A stretch of 64,000 bases of DNA, taken from Gemmatimonadota bacterium. Its GTDB lineage: Bacteria; Latescibacterota; UBA2968; UBA8231. Below, piece by piece: positions 51,724 through 60,283 of this stretch. The translations under genes and the position numbers were made by a program. Numbering within the stretch: position 1 is the first letter of the stretch; each line of letters opens with the position of its first letter. A model generated the notes under the pieces. That model saw only the letters and a program-made list of their open reading frames with translations, was not told the DNA's origin and did not search any database. The stretch spans positions 62,001-126,000 of the forward strand of contig VXML01000017.1 of the NCBI GenBank assembly GCA_009841115.1. The letters are read 5' to 3'.

Positions 51724-54348
51724 ATGAACAAGTCCGATCAACGAATTCGCAAGTTCAATCCGGGAACGTTCCAACCCGACGATGAGGTGAAAGAGCAGTT
51801 CGTGGTCAGGAAACACGAACTCGAAATCGTGCTTAAGGTCCTCAGTGGGGTGTGCAAGTACCAGCACGCGCTAGTCGTCGCGTCCCGTGGTCAGGGAAAA
51901 ACCATGCTACTAGCTCGAGTCGCGGCGGAGATAAGAACCGACGACAAACTCTCCGCGTGTCTTTTGCCAATTCGGTTCATGGAAGAGAGTCACGAGATAT
52001 TCAATATCGTCGATTTCTGGCTCGATACCTTGTTCTACCTTGCGCGGGAAAGCACTAAGCACGATCCCGTACTCGCTGAGGAGTTGCGAAAGGCGCATGC
52101 CGATCTGGCCTATCCAGAGAGTGAACTCGTTTCGCGACCCACTGATAAGTTGAGAGAGACGCACGCCGACCTTGCCTATCGCCGACAAACGCTCGCGGAC
52201 CACGCCCGTGCCGCTGTATTGGAGGCCGCGGATCGACTGGGCAAAAAACTCGTCCTCATGGTCGAGAACCTACAGGAACTCTGTGAAAACGTGGACAAAG
52301 ATTTTGGCCGGGAGCTACGCGATGCATTGCAGTCGGAGCCCCAGATCATGTTGCTTGCCACTGCCACGAGTCGCCTTAAGGGTCTGGATGACGTGGGACA
52401 GCCGTTCCTTAAGCTATTAAAAGTCGTCAAGTTGAAACCTCTTAAAACCGAAGCTTGTCGTGACCTGTGGCAAGTCGTCAGCGGCGACGCCGTAAGCGAG
52501 CGCGAGATTAGGCCTCTCGAAATCCTGACCGGCGGCAATCCCCGCCTCCTAGTTATCGTCGCCGGCTTCGCGCAGCACCGCTCCTTGAACCAGTTGATGG
52601 AAGACCTAGTGAAGTTGATTGACGAGCACACCGATTATTTCCGTAGCCATCTGGAGGCCTTGCCCAAGAGTGAACGCCGCGTGTATCTCGCGGTGATCGA
52701 TTTTTGGCGACCGGCGGCCACGTTAGATATCACGGCCCGTGCTCGCATGGATGTTCGAACCGTATCTACCATGCTTGGACGTCTCGTTGACCGGGGTATA
52801 GTCAGTGTGGAGGGAAGCGGCAAGAAGCGGCAGTACGCCGCAGCGGAACGTCTCTACAGCATCTACTATAAGCTGCGACGCGAGCGCGACGAAGCAGCCT
52901 TCGTTGCAAACTTGATCCACTTCATGAAGGTGTTCTATAGCGCCTCCGAACTTGCTCAGATGTTCGACAAGCTAAATGCGGAAGCGACGCGATCACCGAT
53001 GATTCGCGAGGGCATTAAAAGAGCATATATGGAACATCTAGGCATTGATCAGACATCCATTCCTGCCGCAGTAACCAACATCGAGAGTGTCAAACAACTG
53101 TTTGAGAAAGCGTCAGCGCACGAGAAACGCGAAGAGTCCGAGGCGGCAATTGAAGCCTACAACAAAGTGATCGAACGTTTTGGCAACAGCGATAAAGCCT
53201 ATCTTCAACTAAAGGTCACTTGGGCTTTGACGAAAAAAAGCTTCGTGCAAGTACAATGCGGCGAGCTCGAAGCCGCGATTAAAACCTACGACGAAGTAAT
53301 CTCACGTTTTGGCGACAGTAACAAACCTCAACTCCAAGAAGAGATCGCTTGGGCTCTGGTCCTAAAGGGCACCATGCAAGTACAATGCGGCGAGCTCGAA
53401 GCCGCGATTAAAACCTATGACGAAGCAATATCACGTTTTGGCGACAGCAACGAATCCAACCTCCAACTACGGGTCGCTCACGCTCTGGCCGAAAAAAGTT
53501 TCGTGCAAGTACAATGCGGCGAGCTCGAAGCCGCGATTAAAACCTGCGACGAAGTAATCTCACAATTTAGCGACAGCAACGAACCTCAACTCCAACTAGA
53601 GGTCGCTCACGCTCTGTCATACAAGGGCGATGCGCAAAAGAAACGCGGCGAGCTCGAAGCCGCGATTAAAACCTACGACGAAGTAATCTCACAATTTGGC
53701 GACAGCAACGAATCTGGCTTCCAAGCTATGGTCGCTTGCGCTATGCTCAAAAAGGGCAAGGCGCAAAGCCAACGTGGCGAGTTAGAAGCGGAGATTGAAG
53801 CCTGTGACAGAGTAATCTCACAATTTGGCGACAGCAACGAATCCAACCTCCAACTACAGGTCGCTTGCGCTCTGGCCATAGGGGGTATGATACACATCCA
53901 AATGGGCCGTGCGAAAGAAGCTTTGCACACGTGCGAGGCACTTGAACGAAGACCCGAAATCTTGCTCGCCAGAAACGTAAAAACTCTGCTTAAATGGCGA
54001 ACAAGGTGTGTGCGGACGCGGGCGCTGATGCTCCAAGAAAAACGTCGGTCCGCCATGGACGCGTTCCGCTCAGCGTATGACGTGTTCGTATCTGACGACG
54101 AATCAATGATGGACGATATGCAAAAAATTGTGCCCGATTTGATCGCAACCGGTGCCTCAGAGCGAGACCTCGTTGAAATCCTGTCTAGTGACAGGGCAAA
54201 ATCCAGTGCTTTGGCCCCCCTCATCGTTGCCCTGCAACAGAGTACCGGCGAGAAGGTCCGCCCACCGGTTGAAGTCTTTGAGGTTGCGAAAGATATTCTC
54301 AAACGCATCAAGGCAAGAGTGGAGAAAGGCGCTCCCGTGGCGTCCTGA
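51724..54348 (+). CDS. STAND-like ATPase with winged helix and six 43-residue TPR-like repeats
   Basis: This is an 874-residue protein. GGGAG precedes the ATG. Residues 20-300 are an Orc1/MalT-like NTPase: Walker A-like ASRGQGKT (53-60, first Gly replaced by Ala), Walker B KLVLMVENLQE (Glu in place of Asp), sensor-like LLATATSRLKG and the GGNPR motif (270-274). A winged-helix part follows (about 305-390: ARMDVRTVSTMLGRLVDRGI). Six near-identical repeats then follow, with the core GELEAAIKTYDEVISxFGDSNE, residues about 465-722. The last 150 residues are helical. No recognised effector domain is seen. It probably senses a ligand through the repeats; a defence or signalling role is inference. 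The IS remnant lies just upstream. Confidence 0.75.
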   Translation: MNKSDQRIRKFNPGTFQPDDEVKEQFVVRKHELEIVLKVLSGVCKYQHALVVASRGQGKTMLLARVAAEIRTDDKLSACLLPIRFMEESHEIFNIVDFWLDTLFYLARESTKHDPVLAEELRKAHADLAYPESELVSRPTDKLRETHADLAYRRQTLADHARAAVLEAADRLGKKLVLMVENLQELCENVDKDFGRELRDALQSEPQIMLLATATSRLKGLDDVGQPFLKLLKVVKLKPLKTEACRDLWQVVSGDAVSEREIRPLEILTGGNPRLLVIVAGFAQHRSLNQLMEDLVKLIDEHTDYFRSHLEALPKSERRVYLAVIDFWRPAATLDITARARMDVRTVSTMLGRLVDRGIVSVEGSGKKRQYAAAERLYSIYYKLRRERDEAAFVANLIHFMKVFYSASELAQMFDKLNAEATRSPMIREGIKRAYMEHLGIDQTSIPAAVTNIESVKQLFEKASAHEKREESEAAIEAYNKVIERFGNSDKAYLQLKVTWALTKKSFVQVQCGELEAAIKTYDEVISRFGDSNKPQLQEEIAWALVLKGTMQVQCGELEAAIKTYDEAISRFGDSNESNLQLRVAHALAEKSFVQVQCGELEAAIKTCDEVISQFSDSNEPQLQLEVAHALSYKGDAQKKRGELEAAIKTYDEVISQFGDSNESGFQAMVACAMLKKGKAQSQRGELEAEIEACDRVISQFGDSNESNLQLQVACALAIGGMIHIQMGRAKEALHTCEALERRPEILLARNVKTLLKWRTRCVRTRALMLQEKRRSAMDAFRSAYDVFVSDDESMMDDMQKIVPDLIATGASERDLVEILSSDRAKSSALAPLIVALQQSTGEKVRPPVEVFEVAKDILKRIKARVEKGAPVAS
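53116..53889 (+). repeat. Six tandem 129-bp coding repeats in the STAND-like gene
   Basis: Units start at 53116, 53245, 53374, 53503, 53632 and 53761; each is 129 bp (43 codons). Units 2-4 share the identical stretch GGCGAGCTCGAAGCCGCGAT, and unit 5 also carries it. The first and the sixth are more diverged. Conservation at silent positions points to recent expansion. Confidence 0.92.
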
Positions 54349-54510
54349 ACACCGCAGCCGATGAGTAAGCCCTTCGGCGACGGTCGTGATAAATGTCATG
54401 GCGTCTTTGGCCAGATTAGGATCGGCAAGGCATTGATCACCCAACATCATCCATAGTTCGTTAGATAGCGGTGTCGAGCATATCGTCTGGACTGTGATTT
54501 CTGAGCAACA

Positions 54511-54600
54511 CATTCACGGTATATTGGCAAATATCCGTGAATGAACCGGTAAAAATGGGTTTCATTCACGGTTTTTTAGAGAAATTCCGTGAATGAACCG
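54511..54600. repeat. Four alternating inverted copies of CCGTGAATGAA
   Basis: CATTCACGG (54511-54519), CCGTGAATGAACC (from 54535), TTCATTCACGG (54561-54571) and CCGTGAATGAACC (from about 54587) alternate in orientation. Adjacent copies form stems of 9-11 bp with loops of about 15 nt; the middle pair can also pair with each other. It lies in the 275-bp gap between the STAND-like and MurB genes. Confidence 0.8.
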
Positions 54601-54623
54601 CCAATTTTACGCCTAGCAGCAGT

Positions 54624-55649
54624 CTAACTCTCCACCAACACCGGCTCCCGCTCCAACCGAATCCCAAAGGTCTGCTCCACCCCCTCCCGAATCTCACCGG
54701 CCAAAGCGAGAACTTCGCCAGTCGTCCCACCGCGATTGACCAAGGCCAACGCGTGTCGCTCCGAAATCCCAACGTCGCCCCTTTGCAGCCCCTTGTGAAA
54801 TCCCGCTTGCTCGACGAGCCAAGCAGCCGGAACCTTGACGCCAGCCGAATCGGGAAAGCTCGGGACATTGGGATAGCGATCCTTTAATGCTGCAAAGGCC
54901 TCCGCATCAATGACAGGATTCAAGAAGAAAGAGCCGACAGAGCGGGAGTTCGGGTCTTGCGGGTCGATGACCATGGACTTGCTGCGGCGGAGCGCCAGCA
55001 CAGCGTCGCGCACAGTAGCCAAGGTCGGGCGCTCATCATCCACGTGCCGGCGCAGCTCTGGATAGCGGATTTGCGGCTGGCCACTATCATCCAAGCGATA
55101 CGTCACCGAGGTCACAATAAAGCGGTCGCGGTCGGCTCCCTTAAAGCGGCTCTGGCGGTAGGCAAAGCCGCATTCAGCGGGAGCAAACGCAATTTCCTCC
55201 AAGGTCTGCCGGTCGAGCGCCCGCACTTCCACGATGGTGTCTTTTACCTCTTGGCCATACGCACCCACGTTTTGGATCGGCGTCGCACCCACCGACCCAG
55301 GGATACCCGACAGACACTCCACACCGGCCAAGCCGCGCTCCACGCAACACTGCACAAAGCCATCCCAGTCCTCCCCAGCCCCAACCTCGACAGTCGCGCC
55401 ATTGAACACCACGCCGCTGAGTCCCACTTTGAGCACCAAACCGCTGTATCCCGCATCGGCAAAGAGCACGTTGCTGCCGCCGCCTAATACTTGCACAGAA
55501 AGGCCCTCAGCCGCCGCCCACGTCAAGCAGGCGCGCATCTCGTCTAGGGAGGTGCACTCGGCCAAGTAGCGCGCAGGACCGCCGAGGCCCATAGTAGTGA
55601 GCGGAGCGAGTGGGATGTGCTCGCGGAGGATGCAGGACGGCTTTGCCAT
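54624..55649 (-). CDS. murB: UDP-N-acetylenolpyruvoylglucosamine reductase
   Basis: This is a 341-residue protein. The ATG at 55649 has GAGG upstream; a longer frame runs into the divergent promoter and is rejected. The FAD-binding fold is seen in TTMGLGGPARYLAEC, VQVLGGGSNVLFADAGY and GVECLSGIPGSVGATPIQNV. The catalytic segment SRSVGSFFLNPV holds the proton-donor Ser, and PAAWLVEQAGFHKGLQRGDV gives the C-terminal site. It reduces UDP-GlcNAc-enolpyruvate to UDP-MurNAc in peptidoglycan synthesis. It stands alone, without other mur genes, and is divergent from the deoxyribosyltransferase gene. Confidence 0.95.
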   Translation of the reverse strand: MAKPSCILREHIPLAPLTTMGLGGPARYLAECTSLDEMRACLTWAAAEGLSVQVLGGGSNVLFADAGYSGLVLKVGLSGVVFNGATVEVGAGEDWDGFVQCCVERGLAGVECLSGIPGSVGATPIQNVGAYGQEVKDTIVEVRALDRQTLEEIAFAPAECGFAYRQSRFKGADRDRFIVTSVTYRLDDSGQPQIRYPELRRHVDDERPTLATVRDAVLALRRSKSMVIDPQDPNSRSVGSFFLNPVIDAEAFAALKDRYPNVPSFPDSAGVKVPAAWLVEQAGFHKGLQRGDVGISERHALALVNRGGTTGEVLALAGEIREGVEQTFGIRLEREPVLVES

Positions 55650-55744
55650 GAAGTGACGCCTCGTTTTGCATGTACTGAGCATTTGCGTTGTACTGAATAT
55701 AGACAGAATATAGGGCGTATAATGCACAACGCCGGAGCATGCGT

Positions 55745-56215
55745 ATGAAAAAGACCCTGTATCTCGCCAGCCCGTATGGATTCTCGGCTCAATGGAAGGA
55801 GCGGCTCCTACCCCAGTTCGTCTCTGCCTTAGAGGCATTGGGGGCTGAGGTCTGGGAGCCTTTTGCTCGCAACAACCAAGTCGATTTTTCCGCGCCGGGC
55901 TGGGCCTACCAAGTCGGCCAAGCCGACTTGCGCGACGTAGTCGAGGCCGACGCGATCTTCGCCATTGTCAACGGGACGCCGCCGGACGAGGGGGTGATGG
56001 TAGAGTTGGGGGCAGCCATTGCCCTCGGCAAGCCGACCTTTCTCTTCCGCGACGACTTCCGCCGCTGCACGGATTCCGAGAACTACCCCCTAAACCTAAT
56101 GCTGTTCACCGGCCTGCCAGAAGACGGCTGGGAATCCTACTACTACACATCGCTCGCAGAAATTAGCGCACCCGACAAGGCCCTAGCGCGCTGGCTGCGG
56201 GACGAACTGAGCTGA
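55745..56215 (+). CDS. Nucleoside 2-deoxyribosyltransferase family protein
   Basis: This is a 156-residue protein. The ATG at 55745 has GGAG 8 bp upstream; an earlier ATG at 55739 is too close. Motifs are LYLASPYGFSAQW, ADLRDVVEADAIFAIVNGTP, and the catalytic Glu in PDEGVMVELGAAIALGKP. The family swaps the base of deoxynucleosides or hydrolyses nucleotides. A consensus -10 (TATAAT, 55718-55723) lies just ahead without a good -35, so the leader may be very short. GlcF follows after 3 bp. Confidence 0.87.
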   Translation: MKKTLYLASPYGFSAQWKERLLPQFVSALEALGAEVWEPFARNNQVDFSAPGWAYQVGQADLRDVVEADAIFAIVNGTPPDEGVMVELGAAIALGKPTFLFRDDFRRCTDSENYPLNLMLFTGLPEDGWESYYYTSLAEISAPDKALARWLRDELS

Positions 56216-56218
56216 CCT

Positions 56219-57520
56219 ATGCGCACGACCATTCCCCCCCATCTACTCCAAGACCCAGAAGTCGAGGCGTCTGAAAAGGTCTTGCGCGCCTGCGTCCACT
56301 GCGGCTTTTGCAATGCTACCTGCCCCACCTACCTGCTCACCGGCAACGAACTCGAAGGCCCGCGCGGCCGCATTTACCTCATCAAAAGCGTTCTCGAAGA
56401 GGACGTCCCCCCGAGCCGCCAAACGGTCGAGCACATCGACAACTGCCTCGGCTGCCTCGCGTGCGAGACCACCTGCCCGAGCGGCGTAGATTACTCGCTC
56501 CTCTTGGAAACGGCTCGGCCACGGCTAGACCAACTCGTCAAGCGGCCATTGATGGACCGCCTGCTGCGCGCCATGCTGACGCGGATGCTGCCCTACCCCA
56601 GCCGCACGCGCTTGGCGCTCAGAATGTCCTGGATAGGCCGCGCGTTCTCCTTCCTAATGCCCCGCGTCATGCGACCGCTGTTAGCTATGGCACCCAAGCG
56701 ATTGCCGCGACCGGCTTCTGTAGCCCGGCCCGGGGTCGTGCCCGCCGAGGGCACGCGTCGGATGCGCGTGGCCCTGCTCACCGGATGCGTCCAACAGGTG
56801 CTGGGACCGCAGATCAACGACGCGACCGTGCGGCTGCTGACTCGGTTGGGGGCCGAGGTAGTCATTCCGCCGGATATGGGCTGTTGCGGCGCGCTGACTT
56901 TCCACATGGGCGAGCGCAAGCGCAGTCTCAAGCTAATGCAGCACACTATTGAGGTTTGGCATCGCGAACTAAAAGCGGACTTGGACGCGATTGTGCTCAA
57001 CACGTCGGGATGCGGCACGGCCATCAAAGAATACGACCACATCTTCCGCCACGATCCGCAGTGGGCCGACAAGGCCAAGGCGGTGGTGGAGTGGGTGCGG
57101 GACGTTTCCGAGGTGGTGGCGCAACTGGGGTTGGGCAAGGCCGATCGCGCACCGGCCCTGAAGGTAGCCTACCACGACGCCTGTTCGCTCCAACACGGCC
57201 AGCACGTCACCGAGCCGCCGAGGCAACTGCTGCAGGCCGCGGGCTTTGAGGTCGTCGAAGTGCCCGAAGGCCATATCTGCTGCGGCAGCGCGGGCACGTA
57301 CAACATGCTGCGCCCCGACTTGGCGCAACAGCTACAAGCGCGCAAAGTCGAGCACATCGCCAGCGTTGCGCCGCAGATTGTAGCGGCGGGCAACATCGGC
57401 TGCATGGAACAAATCGCCGCCCGCGCCGAAGTACCGGTCGTCCACACTGTCGAGCTGTTGGATTGGGCGACGGGTGGGCCAGCGCCGACGGGGGTACCGT
57501 CAGAAGCTGCCGAGCGCTAG
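56219..57520 (+). CDS. glcF: Glycolate oxidase iron-sulfur subunit (GlcF)
   Basis: This is a 433-residue protein with two 4Fe-4S ferredoxin clusters (CVHCGFCNATCP and CLGCLACETTCP) and two CCG domains (DMGCCGALTFHMG and GHICCGSAGTYNML). GlcF transfers electrons from the flavin subunit GlcD to the quinone pool during glycolate oxidation. The flavin genes are not in the window, so an incomplete or dispersed glc set is likely. The length is typical. It is cotranscribed with the deoxyribosyltransferase gene. Confidence 0.9.
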   Translation: MRTTIPPHLLQDPEVEASEKVLRACVHCGFCNATCPTYLLTGNELEGPRGRIYLIKSVLEEDVPPSRQTVEHIDNCLGCLACETTCPSGVDYSLLLETARPRLDQLVKRPLMDRLLRAMLTRMLPYPSRTRLALRMSWIGRAFSFLMPRVMRPLLAMAPKRLPRPASVARPGVVPAEGTRRMRVALLTGCVQQVLGPQINDATVRLLTRLGAEVVIPPDMGCCGALTFHMGERKRSLKLMQHTIEVWHRELKADLDAIVLNTSGCGTAIKEYDHIFRHDPQWADKAKAVVEWVRDVSEVVAQLGLGKADRAPALKVAYHDACSLQHGQHVTEPPRQLLQAAGFEVVEVPEGHICCGSAGTYNMLRPDLAQQLQARKVEHIASVAPQIVAAGNIGCMEQIAARAEVPVVHTVELLDWATGGPAPTGVPSEAAER

Positions 57521-57580
57521 ACGACGCTAGGTCGTTTCAATCCATTCCCAGAACTCATTCCCCTACTGAATACGACTCCA

Positions 57581-57630
57581 TTGACAAGAAGAGGCGTGTA
57601 CTTTAATATGGTCATATAAAATGACTATAT
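57581..57630 (+). promoter_or_regulatory. Promoter with overlapping palindromic operator for the toxin-antitoxin genes
   Basis: TTGACA (57581-57586) and TAATAT (57604-57609) are 17 bp apart. The inverted repeat ATATGGTCAT / ATGACTATAT (57606-57630, one mismatch, 5-bp spacer) overlaps the -10, as expected for autorepression by the antitoxin. AGGAG at about 57634 precedes the antitoxin. Confidence 0.7.
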
Positions 57631-57647
57631 AGTCAGGAGTTGAGACC

Positions 57648-57887
57648 ATGCAGATGTCCATCAGCGAATTCAAAGCCAAATGCACCCAAGTCGTCCGCGA
57701 AGTCGGCACCAAATACCAAACCGTGGAGTTGACCAATCGCGGCAAGGTCGTAGCGCGCGTCGTCCCTCCCGAGCCAGAGACTAAACCCGACCCCCAATCC
57801 TTCTTCGGCTCGCTCCGCGGTACTGTCGCGTACCAGCCCGGTTGGGATGAGCCTCTCGGCGAGGATGATTGGGAAGCCTGCCAGTGA
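57648..57887 (+). CDS. Phd/YefM family antitoxin
   Basis: This 79-residue protein starts MQMSISEFKAKCTQVVREVG, with TVELTNRGKVVARVVP, the pattern of Phd/YefM N-terminal DNA-binding domains. The C-terminal tail (SLRGTVAYQPGWDEPLGEDDW) is the likely toxin-binding part. Its stop overlaps the toxin start (GTGA), which gives translational coupling. It probably represses its own promoter through the overlapping palindrome. Confidence 0.88.
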   Translation: MQMSISEFKAKCTQVVREVGTKYQTVELTNRGKVVARVVPPEPETKPDPQSFFGSLRGTVAYQPGWDEPLGEDDWEACQ

Positions 57888-58282
57888 AGTACTTGCTCGA
57901 CACCCATGCGTGGATCTGGGCCTTGGAGGCACCGGAAAAACTGCCCGACCCAATAAGGGCGATGCTGCTAGAGCCGGATCACCTGCCCTTTGGACTAGCG
58001 GCGATCAGCCCTTGGGAAGTGGCAAAAAAAGCGTCCAAGGGGCTTTTGCAATTATCTATGCCTGTGCGCCAGTGGGTAGCGCACGCCACCCAAGCCCCGT
58101 TTATAGAGCTTCTGCCCCTTTCGGTGGATATCGCCCTCGAATCGGCGCATTTGCCTGCACCCTTCCACAAAGACCCGGCCGATCAAATGATCGTCGCCAC
58201 CGCGCGGATGCACAGTCTAGTGCTGATCAGTGCCGACCAACGGCTGCGCGACTATCCACACGTGCAAACAAAGTGGAAATAG
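57884..58282 (+). CDS. PIN-domain toxin (VapC-type RNase)
   Basis: This 132-residue protein starts at GTG 57884 (VKYLLDTHAWIWALEAPEKL). The PIN acidic residues are visible: Asp in LLDTHAW, Glu in ISPWEVAKKASKG, Asp in HKDPADQMIVATAR and a following Asp in LISADQRLRDY. VapC toxins cleave tRNA or rRNA when freed from the antitoxin. The cognate antitoxin is the overlapping Phd/YefM protein, a frequent pairing for this PIN subfamily. Confidence 0.92.
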   Translation: MKYLLDTHAWIWALEAPEKLPDPIRAMLLEPDHLPFGLAAISPWEVAKKASKGLLQLSMPVRQWVAHATQAPFIELLPLSVDIALESAHLPAPFHKDPADQMIVATARMHSLVLISADQRLRDYPHVQTKWK

Positions 58283-58292
58283 CGAATCAAAT

Positions 58293-59183
58293 CTATTCGG
58301 CAAACTTTTGCTTGAGTGCTCCCCAACTCTCGACAGCTATCGCGGTGACCGGGATGGATATTTCGGTGAGGCGGGCGATTTGGGTGTTCGTACTCGGCGG
58401 GAGGGTGCCGCTGGCGAAAGTCTGCTTCGTCTCTACCACCATGGCGACGGCCCCAATTCCACGGGCATACCAAGCATAGGCATCTATCTCGGCTGTCACT
58501 TCACCCAAAGACGCGAGCTGAGCGTTACCCGCGAAAGTAAAGACGCCAGTGCCGGTCTGGTGGACGCGCAGGCAATCGAAGGTGCCCGCCGGTAGCCGAA
58601 TCTCGCCCCAAGCATCCACCGCGTACTGATAGTCGTACAGGCCGGAACTTGTGATCCCTGGGGCTATGGTCTGGTCCAAAGAGAAGTTTTCAACGGTCCA
58701 ACTTTTGCCAAATTCCAGCGGCCAAGGCGTTCCGATATCGATAAGCGGGAAGGAGACTTGGCCGGCCGGGCCTTCGGCACCGATGAGGACATCGCCCACA
58801 GGACTACGCTGGAAATAGTGGTACGTCTCAATCTCGTCCGTTCCACCCGTGGCGTTAGGCGCAGTAAGAATGTTATGGACGGAGTAATCGGCGTCGGGAA
58901 AGCTAGCGGCGTCGGGGGCCTGCTCCAAGGAGATGACCGAACTGCGGACAAAGGCAAGTATGCTGTTGGAGATGGATCCGGTGAGGTCTGAGGACTGATC
59001 GGCACCGGCAGAGCCGATGTCGAAGCCGGTGTCTTCTAGGCTGCTAAGGACTGTGGCGATTTCTTGTTCCCAAGTCATGCCCAAAGACAGGCGTAAATCG
59101 TCGGGAGAAAGGGTAATCTGGGCTGTAGCGGAAAGAGGGAGAAAGACAAAGACGATTGATGCTAATACACGGACGACAAACAT
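58293..59183 (-). CDS. Secreted protein of unknown function
   Basis: This is a 296-residue protein with a signal peptide (MFVVRVLASIVFVFLPLSATAQ). The mature part is beta-rich with no obvious catalytic motif. The YAVDAWGEIRLPAGTFDCLRV segment recalls the DUF3108-like secreted proteins. It lies between the toxin gene (convergent, 10 bp) and the catabolic operon. A GGGATACC stretch (GGAT) precedes the ATG. Confidence 0.7.
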   Translation of the reverse strand: MFVVRVLASIVFVFLPLSATAQITLSPDDLRLSLGMTWEQEIATVLSSLEDTGFDIGSAGADQSSDLTGSISNSILAFVRSSVISLEQAPDAASFPDADYSVHNILTAPNATGGTDEIETYHYFQRSPVGDVLIGAEGPAGQVSFPLIDIGTPWPLEFGKSWTVENFSLDQTIAPGITSSGLYDYQYAVDAWGEIRLPAGTFDCLRVHQTGTGVFTFAGNAQLASLGEVTAEIDAYAWYARGIGAVAMVVETKQTFASGTLPPSTNTQIARLTEISIPVTAIAVESWGALKQKFAE

Positions 59184-59207
59184 GGAGGTATCCCTTCTTA
59201 TTGGTTG

Positions 59208-60278
59208 TTAATGGTCGATCAACACCTTTTCGCCAGTTTCCGCGCTCGCGTAAATCGCGTCCAGCAACTTCATGAAGGTCAGCGCCTCGGCAGGAGAGAC
59301 ATCGGGCGGCTGGGCACCGCGAATCGCGCCGGCAAAATCGCGGATCTCCGCGTTGAAATCGCCGTCGCCGTGTTCCACAAATTCACCAGCGGAATCGTCG
59401 CCTTCCGTGTAGATGGCACCCAGCAACCGGCGCGTCCCCGAACGTCTCTTGCCCTCGGGCAGCGAAGTGGATTCCACCTCAATGGTGCCATTCGTACCCA
59501 AGACGCGTAAGCGCAAATCCCACGCCCGATCCACCCAAGTGGAAATGACCGATGAAGTATCCATCTGAATTGTCACACCGCCGACGCACCCCACCAGAAA
59601 ACTCATGTAATCCTCGGCGTGGCGCTCTACTTCTAGGGTTGTCGGAAACGCGCTATGGCTGACGGCAAAGGCCCATTCGGGTTGCGGACAACCCAGTAAA
59701 AACCAGGCCTGATCGAGGTAGTGCGAACCATGTTGGCCCAATGCACCACCCTTAAGACCCCACCGATATAGCCAGCTTCTGCCCGGCGGCGGCTCGTAAT
59801 TGACCCCCCGTTCGCGATAGTGGTAGTGGACGCGCGCATGGTACGCGCGCCCAATCCTGCCAGCGGCGATCATTTGCCGGCTCTCTTTGTTCTCCGCTTG
59901 GTGCCGCATGAAGTAGGAATACACGAGCGTTTTCCCCGTGCTTGCTGCAACGGCATTGATCTCCTCGACATCTGCGGCATGGCGACCGTGCGGCTTCTGC
60001 ACCAACACGTGCTTTCCCGCCTCCAGCGCCTCAATGACCATTGGCTTCCGCACATCGGGTGCAGTGGCGACTCCAACGGCTTCAACCTCGTCATCGGCAA
60101 GTAGCTCTCGATAGTCGCCATAGACTCTGGGGACATCGTTCGCCTCGGCGACTTGGCGCGCCAAATCTCGATCCAGATCGGCGACCGCCCAGGCAATGGT
60201 ATCTTCGCCGACGTGGGCACCTGCCACCCAAGTCCTGCCAACTCGGCAGCCGATTACGCCCATTTTGATTTTGTCCAT
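59208..60278 (-). CDS. Gfo/Idh/MocA family oxidoreductase
   Basis: This is a 356-residue protein. The start at 60278 (MDKIKMGVIGCRVGRTWVAG) avoids a long Arg-rich extension that overlaps the upstream gene. The motif usually EKP reads VLVQKPHGRHAADVEE, with Gln. Downstream are WGLKGGALGQHGSHYLDQAW and the substrate helix. It is the last gene of a minus-strand operon (DMFase-like, aldolase, 2-hydroxyacid dehydrogenase, this gene), 5 bp after the dehydrogenase. It probably oxidises a sugar or sugar-acid derivative; the substrate is not readable. Confidence 0.87.
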   Translation of the reverse strand: MDKIKMGVIGCRVGRTWVAGAHVGEDTIAWAVADLDRDLARQVAEANDVPRVYGDYRELLADDEVEAVGVATAPDVRKPMVIEALEAGKHVLVQKPHGRHAADVEEINAVAASTGKTLVYSYFMRHQAENKESRQMIAAGRIGRAYHARVHYHYRERGVNYEPPPGRSWLYRWGLKGGALGQHGSHYLDQAWFLLGCPQPEWAFAVSHSAFPTTLEVERHAEDYMSFLVGCVGGVTIQMDTSSVISTWVDRAWDLRLRVLGTNGTIEVESTSLPEGKRRSGTRRLLGAIYTEGDDSAGEFVEHGDGDFNAEIRDFAGAIRGAQPPDVSPAEALTFMKLLDAIYASAETGEKVLIDH

Positions 60279-60283
60279 CACAA

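Noticed and set aside
51549-51731. Minus-strand frame with PVRLVRGFRKKHVP, recalling SRA/YDG domains
   Set aside because: Only about 15 residues match, with no continuation; it overlaps the upstream region of the STAND-like gene and is probably chance or IS-flank sequence.
54157-54513. Minus-strand frame of 118 codons over the end of the STAND-like gene
   Set aside because: It mostly lies antisense to a coding region and has no family resemblance or ribosome-binding site.
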